Notes: a model not told the origin generated them from the letters alone. A stretch of 13,223 nucleotides of DNA from Candidatus Luteimonas excrementigallinarum (GCA_019115725.1 DXCY01000156.1:1-13223); one strand, 5' to 3'. Counted from the stretch's first letter, positions 1 through 9,441 are shown. Made by a program: numbers and translations.

Positions 1-675
1 CAGCGGCCGGCCGCGGTGGCGACGCTGCCCGGTTTCGACACCGGCGCGGTGTCGGTGCAGGACGGCTCGGCCCAGCTGGTGGCCGACGCGCTGGCGCCCG
101 CGCCGGGTGCGCGGGTGCTGGATGCCTGCTCCGCGCCCGGCGGCAAGGCCGCGCACCTGCTTGAGCGCGACCCGGCCCTGCGCCTGCTGGCGCTGGATGT
201 CGATGCCGGGCGGCTGGCCCGGGTTGAACAGACCCTGCAGCGCCTGGGCCTGGCCGGACAGGCCGAGCTGCGCGCCGCTGACGCCGCAGCCACGGCACGC
301 TGGAGGGACGGCACGCCGTTCGACGCGATCCTGCTGGATGCGCCGTGCTCGGCCACCGGCATCGTCCGCCGCCAGCCCGATGTGCCGCTGCATCGGCGTG
401 AATCCGATCTGGACGCCCTGCGCCAGACCCAGGCCGGGCTGCTGGATGCGCTGTGGCCGCTGCTGCGCCCCGGTGGGGTGCTGGTGTATGCCACCTGTTC
501 GATCCTGCGCGTGGAGAACGCCGTGCAGGTGGAACAGTTCCTCGCCCGCACCGCCGACGCCAGCGCCGAGCCGCTGGACGCACGCTTCGGCCGCGCAGAC
601 GGTCCCGGCCGCCAGCGGCTGCCGGGCGAGGACGGCATGGACGGATTCTTCTTTGCCAGGCTGCGGCGCGGCTGA
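1..675 (+). CDS. rsmB: 16S rRNA (cytosine-967-C5)-methyltransferase RsmB, C-terminal part
   Basis: RsmB uses S-adenosylmethionine to methylate C967 of 16S rRNA. The frame is open from base 1 and ends in TGA at 673-675, so this is the last 224 codons. The N-terminal NusB-like RNA-binding domain and the start lie left of the window. The catalytic Rossmann domain is visible: the SAM-binding motif DACSAPGGKAAHLLE (residues about 37-51 of the fragment), the acidic LALDVD strand that follows, LLDAPCSATG with the first conserved Cys, and YATCSI with the second. Family knowledge says one Cys is the nucleophile and the other helps release the product. The end DGMDGFFFARL matches the usual RsmB terminus. 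A GTG at 16 opens the frame formally, but it lies inside the catalytic domain and is not the real start. No terminator is evident in the 120 bases to the next gene. Confidence 0.95.
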   Translation, partial: QRPAAVATLPGFDTGAVSVQDGSAQLVADALAPAPGARVLDACSAPGGKAAHLLERDPALRLLALDVDAGRLARVEQTLQRLGLAGQAELRAADAAATARWRDGTPFDAILLDAPCSATGIVRRQPDVPLHRRESDLDALRQTQAGLLDALWPLLRPGGVLVYATCSILRVENAVQVEQFLARTADASAEPLDARFGRADGPGRQRLPGEDGMDGFFFARLRRG

Positions 676-785
676 CCACCACCGGCGGCTGGCTGGCCCC
701 GGGCTGAACCTGCGCCGCAGTTCTGCGTGGCGGGCCATGTACAGTGGCGGCGGAATTCATCGACCCGGCCGATGTCACCGCGGCC

Positions 786-790
786 AAGGA
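786..790 (+). promoter_or_regulatory. Ribosome binding site deciding the GT2 start
   Basis: AAGGA lies 5 bases before ATG 796, matching the 16S anti-Shine-Dalgarno. It supports 796 over the earlier in-frame ATGs at 727 and 772. Confidence 0.6.
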
Positions 791-795
791 TTGTG

Positions 796-1788
796 ATGGC
801 AGACGTCAGGCCGTGGCTGAGTGTTCTGGTTCCGGGGCGCAATGTGGAGCGCTATCTTCCGGCGTGCCTGGCATCGATCCACAACGAGCAGGTCGGGGAT
901 ATCGAGGTGCTGGTCCTTGACGATGCCTCCAGTGACGCGACGGCAGAGATTGCGCGGCAATGGCTGCAGCGTTTCGCCAATGCCCGCCTGCTGCAGCGGG
1001 AGCAGAACGTCGGCATCGGCGAGGGCCGCAATATCCTCCTGCGCGAGGCGGCGGGCGAATACATCTGGTTTGTCGATGCTGACGACGTGGTGCTGCCCGG
1101 CGCGCTGCGTTCGCTGAAGGGCATCGTGGAGGCAGGATCTCCCGACCTGGTGCTGTGCGACTTCGTGCCGTTCCGCGCGGAGGAGGGGGGGCAGGAGCAG
1201 GTGAACGGCTCCCGCAAGCGGACCTTCCTCGGGCCGGCGGGGGCCGGTACGGGCGTGGATTCCCTGCTGGCCGGCCTGCTGGCCGCGCGGCAGCTTCACG
1301 TGTGGTCGAAAATCGCCAGGCGTGAGGTCATGCGCGGGGTCACGTTCCCCGTGGGCAAGGTGTTTGAAGACAACGCCGCGATGCCGGACCTGCTGGCACG
1401 CACCGGATCCTATTACTACGCCGGGAAGGCGTGGATTGGTTACCGCCGCCGGCCCGGGAGCATCATGTCCAGCATCGACGCCAGGTGCCGGCTGGATTTC
1501 CTTGATTCGATCGCGTCCCTGCAGCGGAAGCTCGCGCCGCTGGCCAGCACTGCCGAGGCCCGGTTTGCCCTGGATTATTTCTGCCTGCGGGGCCTGCTCT
1601 GGGCCACGCAGCGAAGCTCCGCCGACCCGCAGGCCCTTGCCGCCTGCGCGCGGACGTTCAACGAGCTGTTCGCTGACAACGCCCGCGGGGTGCTGTCCGG
1701 CTGCCTGAAAAGAGGCTGGCTGCTGCGGGCGATGAAGCTGCAGCTCGGGATGAGGAAGCTGCGCGGCGTCGAACCCGACCGCGCCTGA
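796..1788 (+). CDS. Family-2 glycosyltransferase (GT-A fold)
   Basis: This is a 330-residue inverting glycosyltransferase of family 2, expected to transfer a sugar from a nucleotide-sugar donor at the cytoplasmic face of the membrane, most likely for LPS, capsule or another surface glycan. Visible motifs are LSVLVPGRN (8-16), the nucleotide-binding LDDASSDAT (41-49), NVGIGEGRN (71-79) and the metal-binding DXD site in WFVDADD (91-97). Further motifs typical of the family are FPVGKVFEDNAAMP (184-197) and the late YRRRPGSIM (216-224). The C-terminal 100 residues are helical and basic. I chose ATG 796 because AAGGA at 786-790 stands 5 bases before it and the family core begins 8 residues in; an upstream ATG at 727 would add 23 residues unlike the family. 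The gene ends 12 bases from the convergent GT9 gene. Donor and acceptor cannot be read from the sequence. Confidence 0.88.
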   Translation: MADVRPWLSVLVPGRNVERYLPACLASIHNEQVGDIEVLVLDDASSDATAEIARQWLQRFANARLLQREQNVGIGEGRNILLREAAGEYIWFVDADDVVLPGALRSLKGIVEAGSPDLVLCDFVPFRAEEGGQEQVNGSRKRTFLGPAGAGTGVDSLLAGLLAARQLHVWSKIARREVMRGVTFPVGKVFEDNAAMPDLLARTGSYYYAGKAWIGYRRRPGSIMSSIDARCRLDFLDSIASLQRKLAPLASTAEARFALDYFCLRGLLWATQRSSADPQALAACARTFNELFADNARGVLSGCLKRGWLLRAMKLQLGMRKLRGVEPDRA

Positions 1789-1800
1789 CCAGCGGCTCCG

Positions 1801-2871
1801 CTATTCCGGCGTTCCAGCTGGCCCAGGGCTGCTGCCAGCGCCCTGGCCGAGCCCGCGCCAGGCGCTGACGACGTCCTCCATTGGAATATCAGCCACCCGG
1901 GCGCGACCTTCGGGCTCACCGCCCAGGGGGATGATCGGGCCGGGGCCGATCGGGCGCCACAGCGAAGGCGGCGCGGCGCCGAACAGCACCACCAGCGGGC
2001 AGCCAAGCGCGGCGGCGGCATGGGCCGGGCCGGTATCCACCGACACCATGCTGTGGGCCTGTTCAAGCAGGGCGAACAGGCGCGGGATGGGCAGGTCGTT
2101 GGCGAGGTTGCGGATGCGCGGATCGTTGCCGGCAGCCTGGCGGATGTCTTCCAGCACCTCGTGCTCGGCCGGCGAGCCGCACAGCACCACCCGCGCCTGC
2201 GGTTGGTCTGCCAGCACGGCGGCGGCTACGGCAGCCCAGTGTTCGGCCGGCCAGTGCTTGGGATGATCGGCGGTCATGCGCTTGCCGCGCTTGTGGGTGC
2301 GCTTGTTGCCCGGCTGGAACAGCACCAGCGTGCCTTCCAGGTCATTTTCCCGGCGCCAGGCGGCCAGGGCGGTCCGGTGGGCTTGTGGCACCACCAGTCG
2401 CGGCAGGCGGAAAGGGGCCGGATCGACCTCCCTCGTGGCGTAGCGCTGTGCGGGATCGCGCATGCCGAAGGCCAGCCAGCGGTCCGGCCACAGCATTGGC
2501 GTGGCCAGCTCTTCGGGGGTGCGCTCGATGAGATCGTCCGGGTGCACGCCGCCGCGTTCGATCAACCTGCGCATTTCCGGATCGGGATCGCACAGGTACA
2601 CCGGGCCGCGTCCGCGGCGGCGCAGCCAGCGCACCAGTTCCCACTGGCTCGGGCACAGCAGGTAGGGGGTCTTGCGGCTGGTCACCATCTGCAGGTGGCC
2701 GAGCTCGGGTGCGTGCTCCAGCACCGGCGGGGTCCAGCCGCCGGAGCTGATCACATCCACCGGGCTGTCGTGGCGCGCGGCCACCAGGCGCATCAGGGTG
2801 GTCAGCATCACCATGTCACCCAGCGCGCCGCAGCGCACGATCAGGGGCGGGGCGTGGAGCGGGTTCACCAT
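1801..2871 (-). CDS. Family-9 glycosyltransferase (heptosyltransferase-like)
   Basis: This 356-residue protein has the GT-B fold of the ADP-heptose:LPS heptosyltransferase family (GT9), which adds heptose or related sugars to the LPS inner core in the cytoplasm. The N-terminal motif is LIVRCGALGDMVMLTTLMRL (10-29), the family's G-x-hydrophobic-G-D site. The C-terminal donor half shows LFQPGNKRTHKRGKR (184-198), VVLCGSPAEHE (228-238) and the diagnostic VSVDTGPAHAAAALG (276-290) followed by PLVVLFG. The protein is basic and has no signal peptide. Its ATG lies inside the end of the ydbT-like gene (7-base overlap at 2865-2871), so it is the last gene of the minus-strand envelope operon. The C-terminal 15 residues (GQGAGSSPGPAGTPE) look disordered. 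It could be waaF-, waaC- or waaQ-like, or a divergent GT9 of another pathway; sequence alone does not say which. Confidence 0.88.
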   Translation of the reverse strand: MVNPLHAPPLIVRCGALGDMVMLTTLMRLVAARHDSPVDVISSGGWTPPVLEHAPELGHLQMVTSRKTPYLLCPSQWELVRWLRRRGRGPVYLCDPDPEMRRLIERGGVHPDDLIERTPEELATPMLWPDRWLAFGMRDPAQRYATREVDPAPFRLPRLVVPQAHRTALAAWRRENDLEGTLVLFQPGNKRTHKRGKRMTADHPKHWPAEHWAAVAAAVLADQPQARVVLCGSPAEHEVLEDIRQAAGNDPRIRNLANDLPIPRLFALLEQAHSMVSVDTGPAHAAAALGCPLVVLFGAAPPSLWRPIGPGPIIPLGGEPEGRARVADIPMEDVVSAWRGLGQGAGSSPGPAGTPE

Positions 2872-4391
2872 CGCAGCGGCCTCCTCGCCACTTCGGGTCC
2901 GAGTTGTTGCAGTAGGCGGCGTGCCTGCGCTTCAGGCAGGTGGCGGATCCGCAGCGGAGTTGAGAGGGTGCCGGCGCCGGCGGTGTCCAGCCACAGCGAG
3001 GCCATGCCCAGCCAGCGGTCCAGCGGACCCTGGCGCAGCTGCAGCGCCTGCAGCTTGCCGATTTCGGCAAAGCGCCAGTGTCGTGACCACCAGCCTTCGC
3101 GCACCGCCACCAGCTCGTCCTGCAGGCAGTAGCCGGCGCGGCGGGCGTGCTGGTAGGCAACGAATACGGTCCACGGGATCCACAGCAGGGCCAGCAGGCC
3201 CCAGGGGCCGAACCGCCAGCCCAGCGCGGCGCTGGCCGCCAGCGCGAACCCGATGCCGCCCAGCGACAGGCGCAGCCAGGCGCGGGGGTGCAGTCCCTGC
3301 CACTGCTGCGGCGGCCACTGCAGCCGCGGCACCAGCTGGCGGATCAGGGTGTCGCAATCCTCCGCGGTGCCCACCGGCGCCAGCTCGTTCAGGCCGCGCT
3401 CCTCGTTGCCGCGCTGGATCACCGCGGTATCGATGCGCAGGCTGCGGCGCCGGAACAGCCGGTGGGTCACGGTTTCCACCAGCGTCCAGGCCTGGATCCG
3501 CTGCCGCGGCACGCTGTTGCGGCGCCGGGTGAACAGGCCGCGGCCCACGGTCAGCCGGCGGCCGTGTTCCTCCAGCCGGAAGTCGTGGTACTGCACCAGC
3601 GCCAGCACCACCGAGAGTGCCCGCAAGGCCACGATGGCGGCGATGACGATGGCCATTGCGCCCAGCGCCATGCCCGCCCAGCCGGCCACCAGGCTGCCCG
3701 CATAGCCGAAGGCTTGGCGCCCGTAGCGGGCCATGGCGCGGGCGGTGCCGTCATCGGGCAGGAACTGCCAGGCCAGCGCCATCGCGCCGGCTACCACCAC
3801 CATGCCGCGATTGGAGATCAGCCCCAGGCGCACCACCTCGGCGGTGGGCAGGGCGAGCAGGGTCCGGCCGTCCTCCGCCGGCTGCGCGCCCTCAGCCGCC
3901 GTGGGCGCGGCTTCACCGCGGCGGCGGATCAGCCGCTCCAGCGCAAGCGCCTGGTCGAACTGCAGCACCTGCATCACGGCTTCGGGTTTGTCGCCGCTGG
4001 CCGATTCCAGCCGCACTTCGGCCACCTGGAACAGCCGGTGCAGCAGGGTCTGGTGCACGGCCACATCGTGGATGCGGCTGAAGGGAATCTGGCGCAGGCT
4101 GCGTTCCAGCAGGCCGCTGCGCACGAACAGGCTGTCCTCGCCGATCCGGTAGCGCCAGGTGAAATAGCGCCACACGGAGACCGCCACCAGCGCCACCGCC
4201 GCCACGCCGGCCGCCCCCAGATGCCAGCTGGCCTCGCCGCGCCCGCCAAAGATCAGCAGGGCCACCAGCGGCACCATGAACTGCTTGATGTTGCCCATCA
4301 GCACGAACAGCCATGAGGCCGGGTGCAGGCGGCGCTCCTCGCGCGTGAGCAGGGCGGCCGGGCCGGAGGCCGGCTCAGGCGTCGTCGTCAT
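2865..4391 (-). CDS. YdbT-like membrane protein with three bacterial PH domains
   Basis: This 508-residue integral membrane protein has the architecture of the YdbT family (PF03703, bPH2). Hydrophobic segments lie at about 26-48, 56-76, 192-212, 228-266 and 372-412. Three soluble bPH2 modules follow membrane pairs at about 80-150 (RSGLLERSLRQIPFSRIHDV), 268-330 (GRGLFTRRRNSVPRQRIQ) and 415-485 (REGWWSRHWRFAEIGKLQAL). The repeated pattern 'turn, G-L-hydrophobic, R-x-x-x-x-x-P-x-x-R-I' is easy to see. The start ATG at 4389-4391 has GGTGGA upstream and overlaps the preceding ydbS-like gene by 17 bases; the open frame extends farther upstream, but that part is the shadow of the neighbour. In Bacillus subtilis the ydbS-ydbT pair is controlled by SigW and linked to resistance to antimicrobial compounds (established). 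A similar envelope role here is inference. Confidence 0.85.
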   Translation of the reverse strand: MTTTPEPASGPAALLTREERRLHPASWLFVLMGNIKQFMVPLVALLIFGGRGEASWHLGAAGVAAVALVAVSVWRYFTWRYRIGEDSLFVRSGLLERSLRQIPFSRIHDVAVHQTLLHRLFQVAEVRLESASGDKPEAVMQVLQFDQALALERLIRRRGEAAPTAAEGAQPAEDGRTLLALPTAEVVRLGLISNRGMVVVAGAMALAWQFLPDDGTARAMARYGRQAFGYAGSLVAGWAGMALGAMAIVIAAIVALRALSVVLALVQYHDFRLEEHGRRLTVGRGLFTRRRNSVPRQRIQAWTLVETVTHRLFRRRSLRIDTAVIQRGNEERGLNELAPVGTAEDCDTLIRQLVPRLQWPPQQWQGLHPRAWLRLSLGGIGFALAASAALGWRFGPWGLLALLWIPWTVFVAYQHARRAGYCLQDELVAVREGWWSRHWRFAEIGKLQALQLRQGPLDRWLGMASLWLDTAGAGTLSTPLRIRHLPEAQARRLLQQLGPEVARRPLRW

Positions 4392-4896
4392 CGGTTTCCA
4401 CCCGGCGGGCGAGATGGTCGCGCAGGCGTTCGGCGTCGTCCGCATCCAGGCCCGGCACCGCCACCGCGTGCTGGCGGGTGCCGGCGGTATGCACCAGCAG
4501 GGTCGACAGGCGGAAGCGCCGCTCCAGCGGGCCGCGGCGGATATCCAGATGTTGCACCCGCGAGGACGGCACCCGCGTTTCGCTGTGCCACATACGGCCG
4601 CGCCGCAGGGCGAAGCCGTCCTCATCCAGCAGCCATCGGGTGTAGCGGTAGCGGCGCAGGCCCGTCCACGCGCCCAGCGTCACCAGCACCAGCCACGCCG
4701 CCACCGTGCCCGGCAGCAGCCCCGGGTGAGAAGACGAAAGCGCCACGTTGAGAATGCCCAGGCCAACCAGCGTCGGCAGGCCGATGCCCAGCGCGCTGGA
4801 CAGCATGAACAGCGGCCGCGCCCGCCCGGGCAGCGGCTGCCAGCGGGCGTCCGGATCCTGCGGGCCGGACAGGCCCAGGTCGTCGATCTCGATCAT
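4375..4896 (-). CDS. YdbS-like membrane protein with one bacterial PH domain
   Basis: This 173-residue protein has two adjacent membrane segments (about 29-52 and 60-81) followed by a single bPH2 domain (about 85-165). The family signature is clear: RVQHLDIRRGPLERRFRLST (113-132), then LLVHTAGT and HAVAVPGLDADDAERLRDHL. The tail is acidic (ETDDDDA). It is the short partner of the YdbT-like protein, as in other ydbS-ydbT pairs, and the two probably work as a complex at the inner membrane. I chose ATG 4896 because it forms an ATGA overlap (4893-4896) with the stop of the upstream acyltransferase gene, a typical coupling junction. A longer frame from 4968 would lie wholly inside the acyltransferase. 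Its own stop lies inside the ydbT-like gene. Molecular function is unknown. Confidence 0.85.
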   Translation of the reverse strand: MIEIDDLGLSGPQDPDARWQPLPGRARPLFMLSSALGIGLPTLVGLGILNVALSSSHPGLLPGTVAAWLVLVTLGAWTGLRRYRYTRWLLDEDGFALRRGRMWHSETRVPSSRVQHLDIRRGPLERRFRLSTLLVHTAGTRQHAVAVPGLDADDAERLRDHLARRVETDDDDA

Positions 4897-5810
4897 GGCC
4901 GGTCGCGCTCGTAGGGGTTGGGTTCGTTGCTGCCGGCGGGGCGCCAGCGCCAGCGCTTGTAGGTCCACTGGTACTGGGCCGGATCGCGCCGGGCGATGCG
5001 TTCGACCGCGGCGTTGAGCGCGGTGGTGGCCACCTGCGGGTCGGGATCGGCGATGGCGGCGGGGGCCGGCTCGATCCGCAGCGCGAATTCCGGCCCGGGG
5101 CCGATCCGCTCGCAGTAGGCGAACAGCACCGTTGCGCCGGTGCGCGAGGCCAGCCGGCCCAGCAGGGTCATGGTGAGCGCGGTCATGCCGAAGAACGGCA
5201 CGTACTCGCCTTCGCCGGCCTTGGGCTGCTGGTCGGGGAGGATGCCGGTGACGCCGCCGCCACGCAGCAGCTTGAGCAGGTGGCGCACGGCGGCGGGGCC
5301 GTCGGCACGGATCTGGGTGACCTGGGCGCCCGCATCAGCGCGCACCCGGCGCAGGAACGCTTCCCCCAACTCGGCCTCGGGCGGACGGTAGAGCACCGAG
5401 ATCGGGGTGCGCGAGGCCAGCCACTGGTTGAGCAGCTCCCAGTTGCCATAGTGCGGCGCGGCCACGATCAGGCCCTTGCCGGAGGCCAGCGCCGCGTCAA
5501 ACAGCTCCACGCCCTGGGTCTGGCGGATCAGGGCCAGGTTGTCCGCGTGGGGCCGGGTCCAGAAGCGCAGCGTCTCCAGGAACTGGCGTGCGGTGGTGCG
5601 CAGGATGGCGCGGTGCCACTCCTCGCGCTCGGAGGCCAGCAGTTCCGGGTAGGCGATCTCCAGGTTGACCCGGGCCACGTGGCTTTCGCGGGTGTCCAGG
5701 CGCCGGGCCAGCGCGGCCAGGCCGTCGCCCAGCCGGTACAGCAGCGACCACGGCAGGCGGCCGAGGGCGGCTGCCGAGTAATAGAGCAGGGCGGAAAGAA
5801 GGCGGGTCAT
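4893..5810 (-). CDS. LpxL/HtrB-type lipid A acyltransferase
   Basis: This 305-residue protein belongs to the LpxL/LpxM (HtrB/MsbB) family, which moves an acyl chain from acyl-ACP to the lipid A precursor at the cytoplasmic face of the inner membrane. Features in order are a hydrophobic N-terminal anchor (about 4-35), RVNLEIAYPEL (47-57), and the catalytic HX4E motif in APHYGNWE (118-125, with H120 and E125). Then come YRPP (141-144), LPDQQPKAGEGEYVPFFG (191-208) and the typical end QYQWTYKRWRWRP (279-291). Length matches the family. It is the first gene of a four-gene minus-strand operon and overlaps the ydbS-like gene by 4 bases. No strong Shine-Dalgarno precedes ATG 5810. The acyl chain and the position on lipid A cannot be told from the sequence. 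An acyltransferase for another lipid of the same superfamily is possible but less likely. Confidence 0.88.
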   Translation of the reverse strand: MTRLLSALLYYSAAALGRLPWSLLYRLGDGLAALARRLDTRESHVARVNLEIAYPELLASEREEWHRAILRTTARQFLETLRFWTRPHADNLALIRQTQGVELFDAALASGKGLIVAAPHYGNWELLNQWLASRTPISVLYRPPEAELGEAFLRRVRADAGAQVTQIRADGPAAVRHLLKLLRGGGVTGILPDQQPKAGEGEYVPFFGMTALTMTLLGRLASRTGATVLFAYCERIGPGPEFALRIEPAPAAIADPDPQVATTALNAAVERIARRDPAQYQWTYKRWRWRPAGSNEPNPYERDRP

Positions 5811-5818
5811 CGGCCAAG

Positions 5819-5826
5819 TCTATACA
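5819..5826. promoter_or_regulatory. Possible shared divergent -10 elements between the acyltransferase operon and dtd
   Basis: The gap between the divergent starts at 5810 and 5879 contains TCTATACA. Read on the plus strand this offers TATACA (5821-5826), and on the minus strand TATAGA (5819-5824), both -10-like. It is the only AT-rich spot in the gap. No convincing -35 element was found on either strand, and the minus-strand site would leave a very short leader. This is a weak call. Confidence 0.25.
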
Positions 5827-5878
5827 GCGGTAAGATGCAGCGCTTCCCTCCGCACGTCCCGCCGGTCCGCCACGTCCC

Positions 5879-6319
5879 ATGCTTGCCCTGATCCAGCGCG
5901 TCACCCATGCCAGCGTCAGCGTGGACGGACAGACCGTGGGTGCCATCGGGCCCGGGCTGTTGGCGCTGGTGGGGGTTGAACCGGGCGATGGCGATGCCCA
6001 GATCGAACGCATGACCACCCGGCTGCTGGGCTACCGGGTGTTTGCCGACGGGGCCGGGCGGATGAACCGTTCGCTCACCGATACCGGCGGCGGGCTGCTG
6101 CTGGTGAGCCAGTTCACCCTGGCTGCCGATACCCGCTCGGGCATGCGCCCGGGCTTCAGCACCGCGGCTCCGCCGGATGAAGCTGAACGGATTTTCGACC
6201 GTCTGGTGGCCCACGCCCGGGAAAAACATCCCCCGGGGGTGGAAATCGGCAGGTTCGGCACCCATATGGTGGTGGACCTGGCCAACGACGGCCCGGTCAC
6301 GTTCCTGCTCCGGGCCTGA
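5879..6319 (+). CDS. dtd: D-aminoacyl-tRNA deacylase Dtd
   Basis: Dtd hydrolyses D-amino acids (and glycine mischarged on tRNA-Ala) from tRNA, protecting translation in the cytoplasm. The 146-residue length is standard. The protein begins MLALIQRVTHASVSVDG as family members do. The active-site motif SQFTLAADTRSGMRPGF (77-93) and the C-terminal NDGPVTFLL (136-144), which carries the Gly-cisPro substrate-chirality element, are both intact. GRMNRSLTDTGGGLLLVSQF leads into the first motif. No strong Shine-Dalgarno precedes ATG 5879. The gene is divergent from the acyltransferase operon and lies 114 bases upstream of rpoD in the same direction. The rpoD promoter in that gap suggests separate, though perhaps partly shared, transcription. 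Confidence 0.95.
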   Translation: MLALIQRVTHASVSVDGQTVGAIGPGLLALVGVEPGDGDAQIERMTTRLLGYRVFADGAGRMNRSLTDTGGGLLLVSQFTLAADTRSGMRPGFSTAAPPDEAERIFDRLVAHAREKHPPGVEIGRFGTHMVVDLANDGPVTFLLRA

Positions 6320-6378
6320 ACAAGCCCCCGGAGTGTCGCCCCGTGGCCACCCCTGATCCGGCAGGATACGGGTGCGGC

Positions 6379-6387
6379 TGGTATAAT
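6379..6387 (+). promoter_or_regulatory. Extended -10 promoter of rpoD
   Basis: TATAAT at 6382-6387 is a perfect sigma-70 -10 hexamer, preceded by TGG (6379-6381), the extended -10 TGn signature. The expected -35 position (about 6359-6364, CGGCAG) is poor, as is usual for extended -10 promoters. Transcription would start near 6394, giving an untranslated leader of about 40 bases that contains a run of seven T. Confidence 0.75.
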
Positions 6388-6433
6388 TACGGGTTCCGTT
6401 TTTTTCCACCCTCTTATCTGGTAGCACTCTCCT

Positions 6434-8320
<1,887 letters not shown>

Positions 8321-8345
8321 TCCAGACGCTGTTGCAATACCTGTG

Positions 8346-8375
8346 GAAGCCCGCCTTGTGCGGGCTTCTTTTTTT
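8346..8375 (+). terminator. Intrinsic terminator of rpoD
   Basis: A perfect 9-bp stem, GAAGCCCGC (8346-8354) with GCGGGCTTC (8360-8368), closes a 5-base loop (CTTGT) and is followed by seven T (8369-8375). It begins 26 bases after the rpoD stop. This is a textbook Rho-independent terminator. Confidence 0.95.
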
Positions 8376-8394
8376 GGTGTCGCGGTGATCGGGA

Positions 8395-8420
8395 GGGCCC
8401 GGCCACGACGGGGCCCGGCC
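8395..8420. repeat. Short GC direct repeat
   Basis: GGGCCCGGCC occurs twice, at 8395-8404 and 8411-8420, with ACGACG between. The GGGCCC cores are self-complementary, so the two copies could also pair as a 6-bp stem. It lies in the 182-base gap between the rpoD terminator and the oxidoreductase. No function is evident, and chance in GC-rich DNA is possible. Confidence 0.5.
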
Positions 8421-8502
8421 TGCGTTGGGTTGCCCGGCGTGCACGCGGCGGTGATCTCCGGCCTGCGATGTTTGCCTGCGGCATACGTGGAATGGATCCG
8501 AC

Positions 8503-9426
8503 ATGGGCGGGAAGGTGGATGTAGCGATCATCGGCGGCGGCCCGGCGGGGCTCACCGCCGCGACCTACCTGCGCCGGTTCCTGCGCTCGGTGGTGGTGCT
8601 GGACGCCGGCGACAGCCGGGCCCGCTACATTCCGGAAAGCCACAACTGTCCGGGTTTCCCGCAGGGCGTGGCAGGCACCGAGCTGCTGCAGCGTATGCAC
8701 GAACAGGCGCAAGGGGTGGGCGCCAACATCATCGAAGCGCACGCTGATGGGCTGCAGCGGACGGAACACGGATACACCGTGCTGGCCGGCAATGACAGTT
8801 GGCAGGCAGCAAAGGTAATCCTGGCCACCGGCCTGGCCGATCGCCTGCCCCGGGGCGACTGGGCGGAAGAAGCCATCGCCAGCGGCGCCCTGCGGCTGTG
8901 CGCCGTCTGCGATGCCTACGAGGCCCGCGACACCCGCATTGCTGTCTACGGCCCAGCCGGGTCGCTGGCCGGCCACGCACGCTTCCTGCGCGGCTACGCG
9001 CGGCATCTGGCGCTGCTGCCGGAGGATGGTGAGCTCGATCCAGAATCCGCAGCGGAAATGCGTGAACTGGACGTGGAGATCTTCGATCCGGGCGGCCGCC
9101 TCGCCTACGACGGCACCCGCTGCATCTGGCACGCGCCCGACGGCACCGCCACCGCCTTCGACACCGTGTATCCCTATCTCGGCTACGAGGGTCGCAACGC
9201 GCTGGTTGCGGACTGGGGGCTGCAAGCGCGCGAGGAAGGCGAGCTGCAGGTCGACAGCCACCAGCAGACCAGTCGTCCGGGCCTCTACGCCATCGGCGAT
9301 GTGGTCAGCGGCCTCAACCAGATTGCCGTGGCCGTGGGCCAGGCCGCGGTGGCAGCAACGCATGCGCACAATGCGCTGCCGTTGCGGATGCGTCGAGATG
9401 AGCATCTGCGGCGCGGGAGCGGGTAA
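8503..9426 (+). CDS. Thioredoxin-reductase-like FAD-dependent oxidoreductase
   Basis: This 307-residue flavoprotein resembles thioredoxin reductase and related NAD(P)/FAD oxidoreductases. FAD binding is shown by VAIIGGGPAGLTAATYL (7-23), VILATGLADRLP (105-116) and the second FAD motif LYAIGDVVSGLNQIAVAVGQ (261-280). A redox-type CXXC, CAVCDAYE (133-140), sits where thioredoxin reductase has CATCDG. The central pyridine-nucleotide site is unusual: VYGPAGSLAGHA (148-159) replaces the usual GxGxxA/G, so NADPH binding may be altered. The family's usual HRR-type phosphate-binding arginines are not evident. ATG 8503 is chosen from the FAD motif position; the Shine-Dalgarno is weak. The gene ends 15 bases before the tRNA gene. 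It is probably not the main TrxB; the electron partner is unknown. Confidence 0.85.
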   Translation: MGGKVDVAIIGGGPAGLTAATYLRRFLRSVVVLDAGDSRARYIPESHNCPGFPQGVAGTELLQRMHEQAQGVGANIIEAHADGLQRTEHGYTVLAGNDSWQAAKVILATGLADRLPRGDWAEEAIASGALRLCAVCDAYEARDTRIAVYGPAGSLAGHARFLRGYARHLALLPEDGELDPESAAEMRELDVEIFDPGGRLAYDGTRCIWHAPDGTATAFDTVYPYLGYEGRNALVADWGLQAREEGELQVDSHQQTSRPGLYAIGDVVSGLNQIAVAVGQAAVAATHAHNALPLRMRRDEHLRRGSG

Positions 9427-9429
9427 GAT
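9424..9429 (+). promoter_or_regulatory. Possible -10 element for the tRNA-Ile gene
   Basis: TAAGAT (4 of 6 matches to TATAAT) overlaps the stop codon of the oxidoreductase and lies 12 bases before the tRNA 5' end, a plausible distance for a short 5' leader. No clear -35 element was seen. Read-through from the oxidoreductase is an equally possible way of transcribing the tRNA. Confidence 0.3.
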
Positions 9430-9441
9430 TCCCGATGCAAC

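Noticed and set aside
727..798. Longer GT2 start at 727 and a possible -10 (TACAGT) at 740-745
   Set aside because: The added 23 residues do not look like family sequence, AAGGA fits ATG 796, and no -35 box is found at a proper distance from TACAGT.
2020..4316. Long plus-strand frames (370 and 389 codons) opposite the GT9 and ydbT-like genes
   Set aside because: They are low-complexity His/Gln/Ala/Gly products without motifs. The minus strand encodes clear families with coupled starts.
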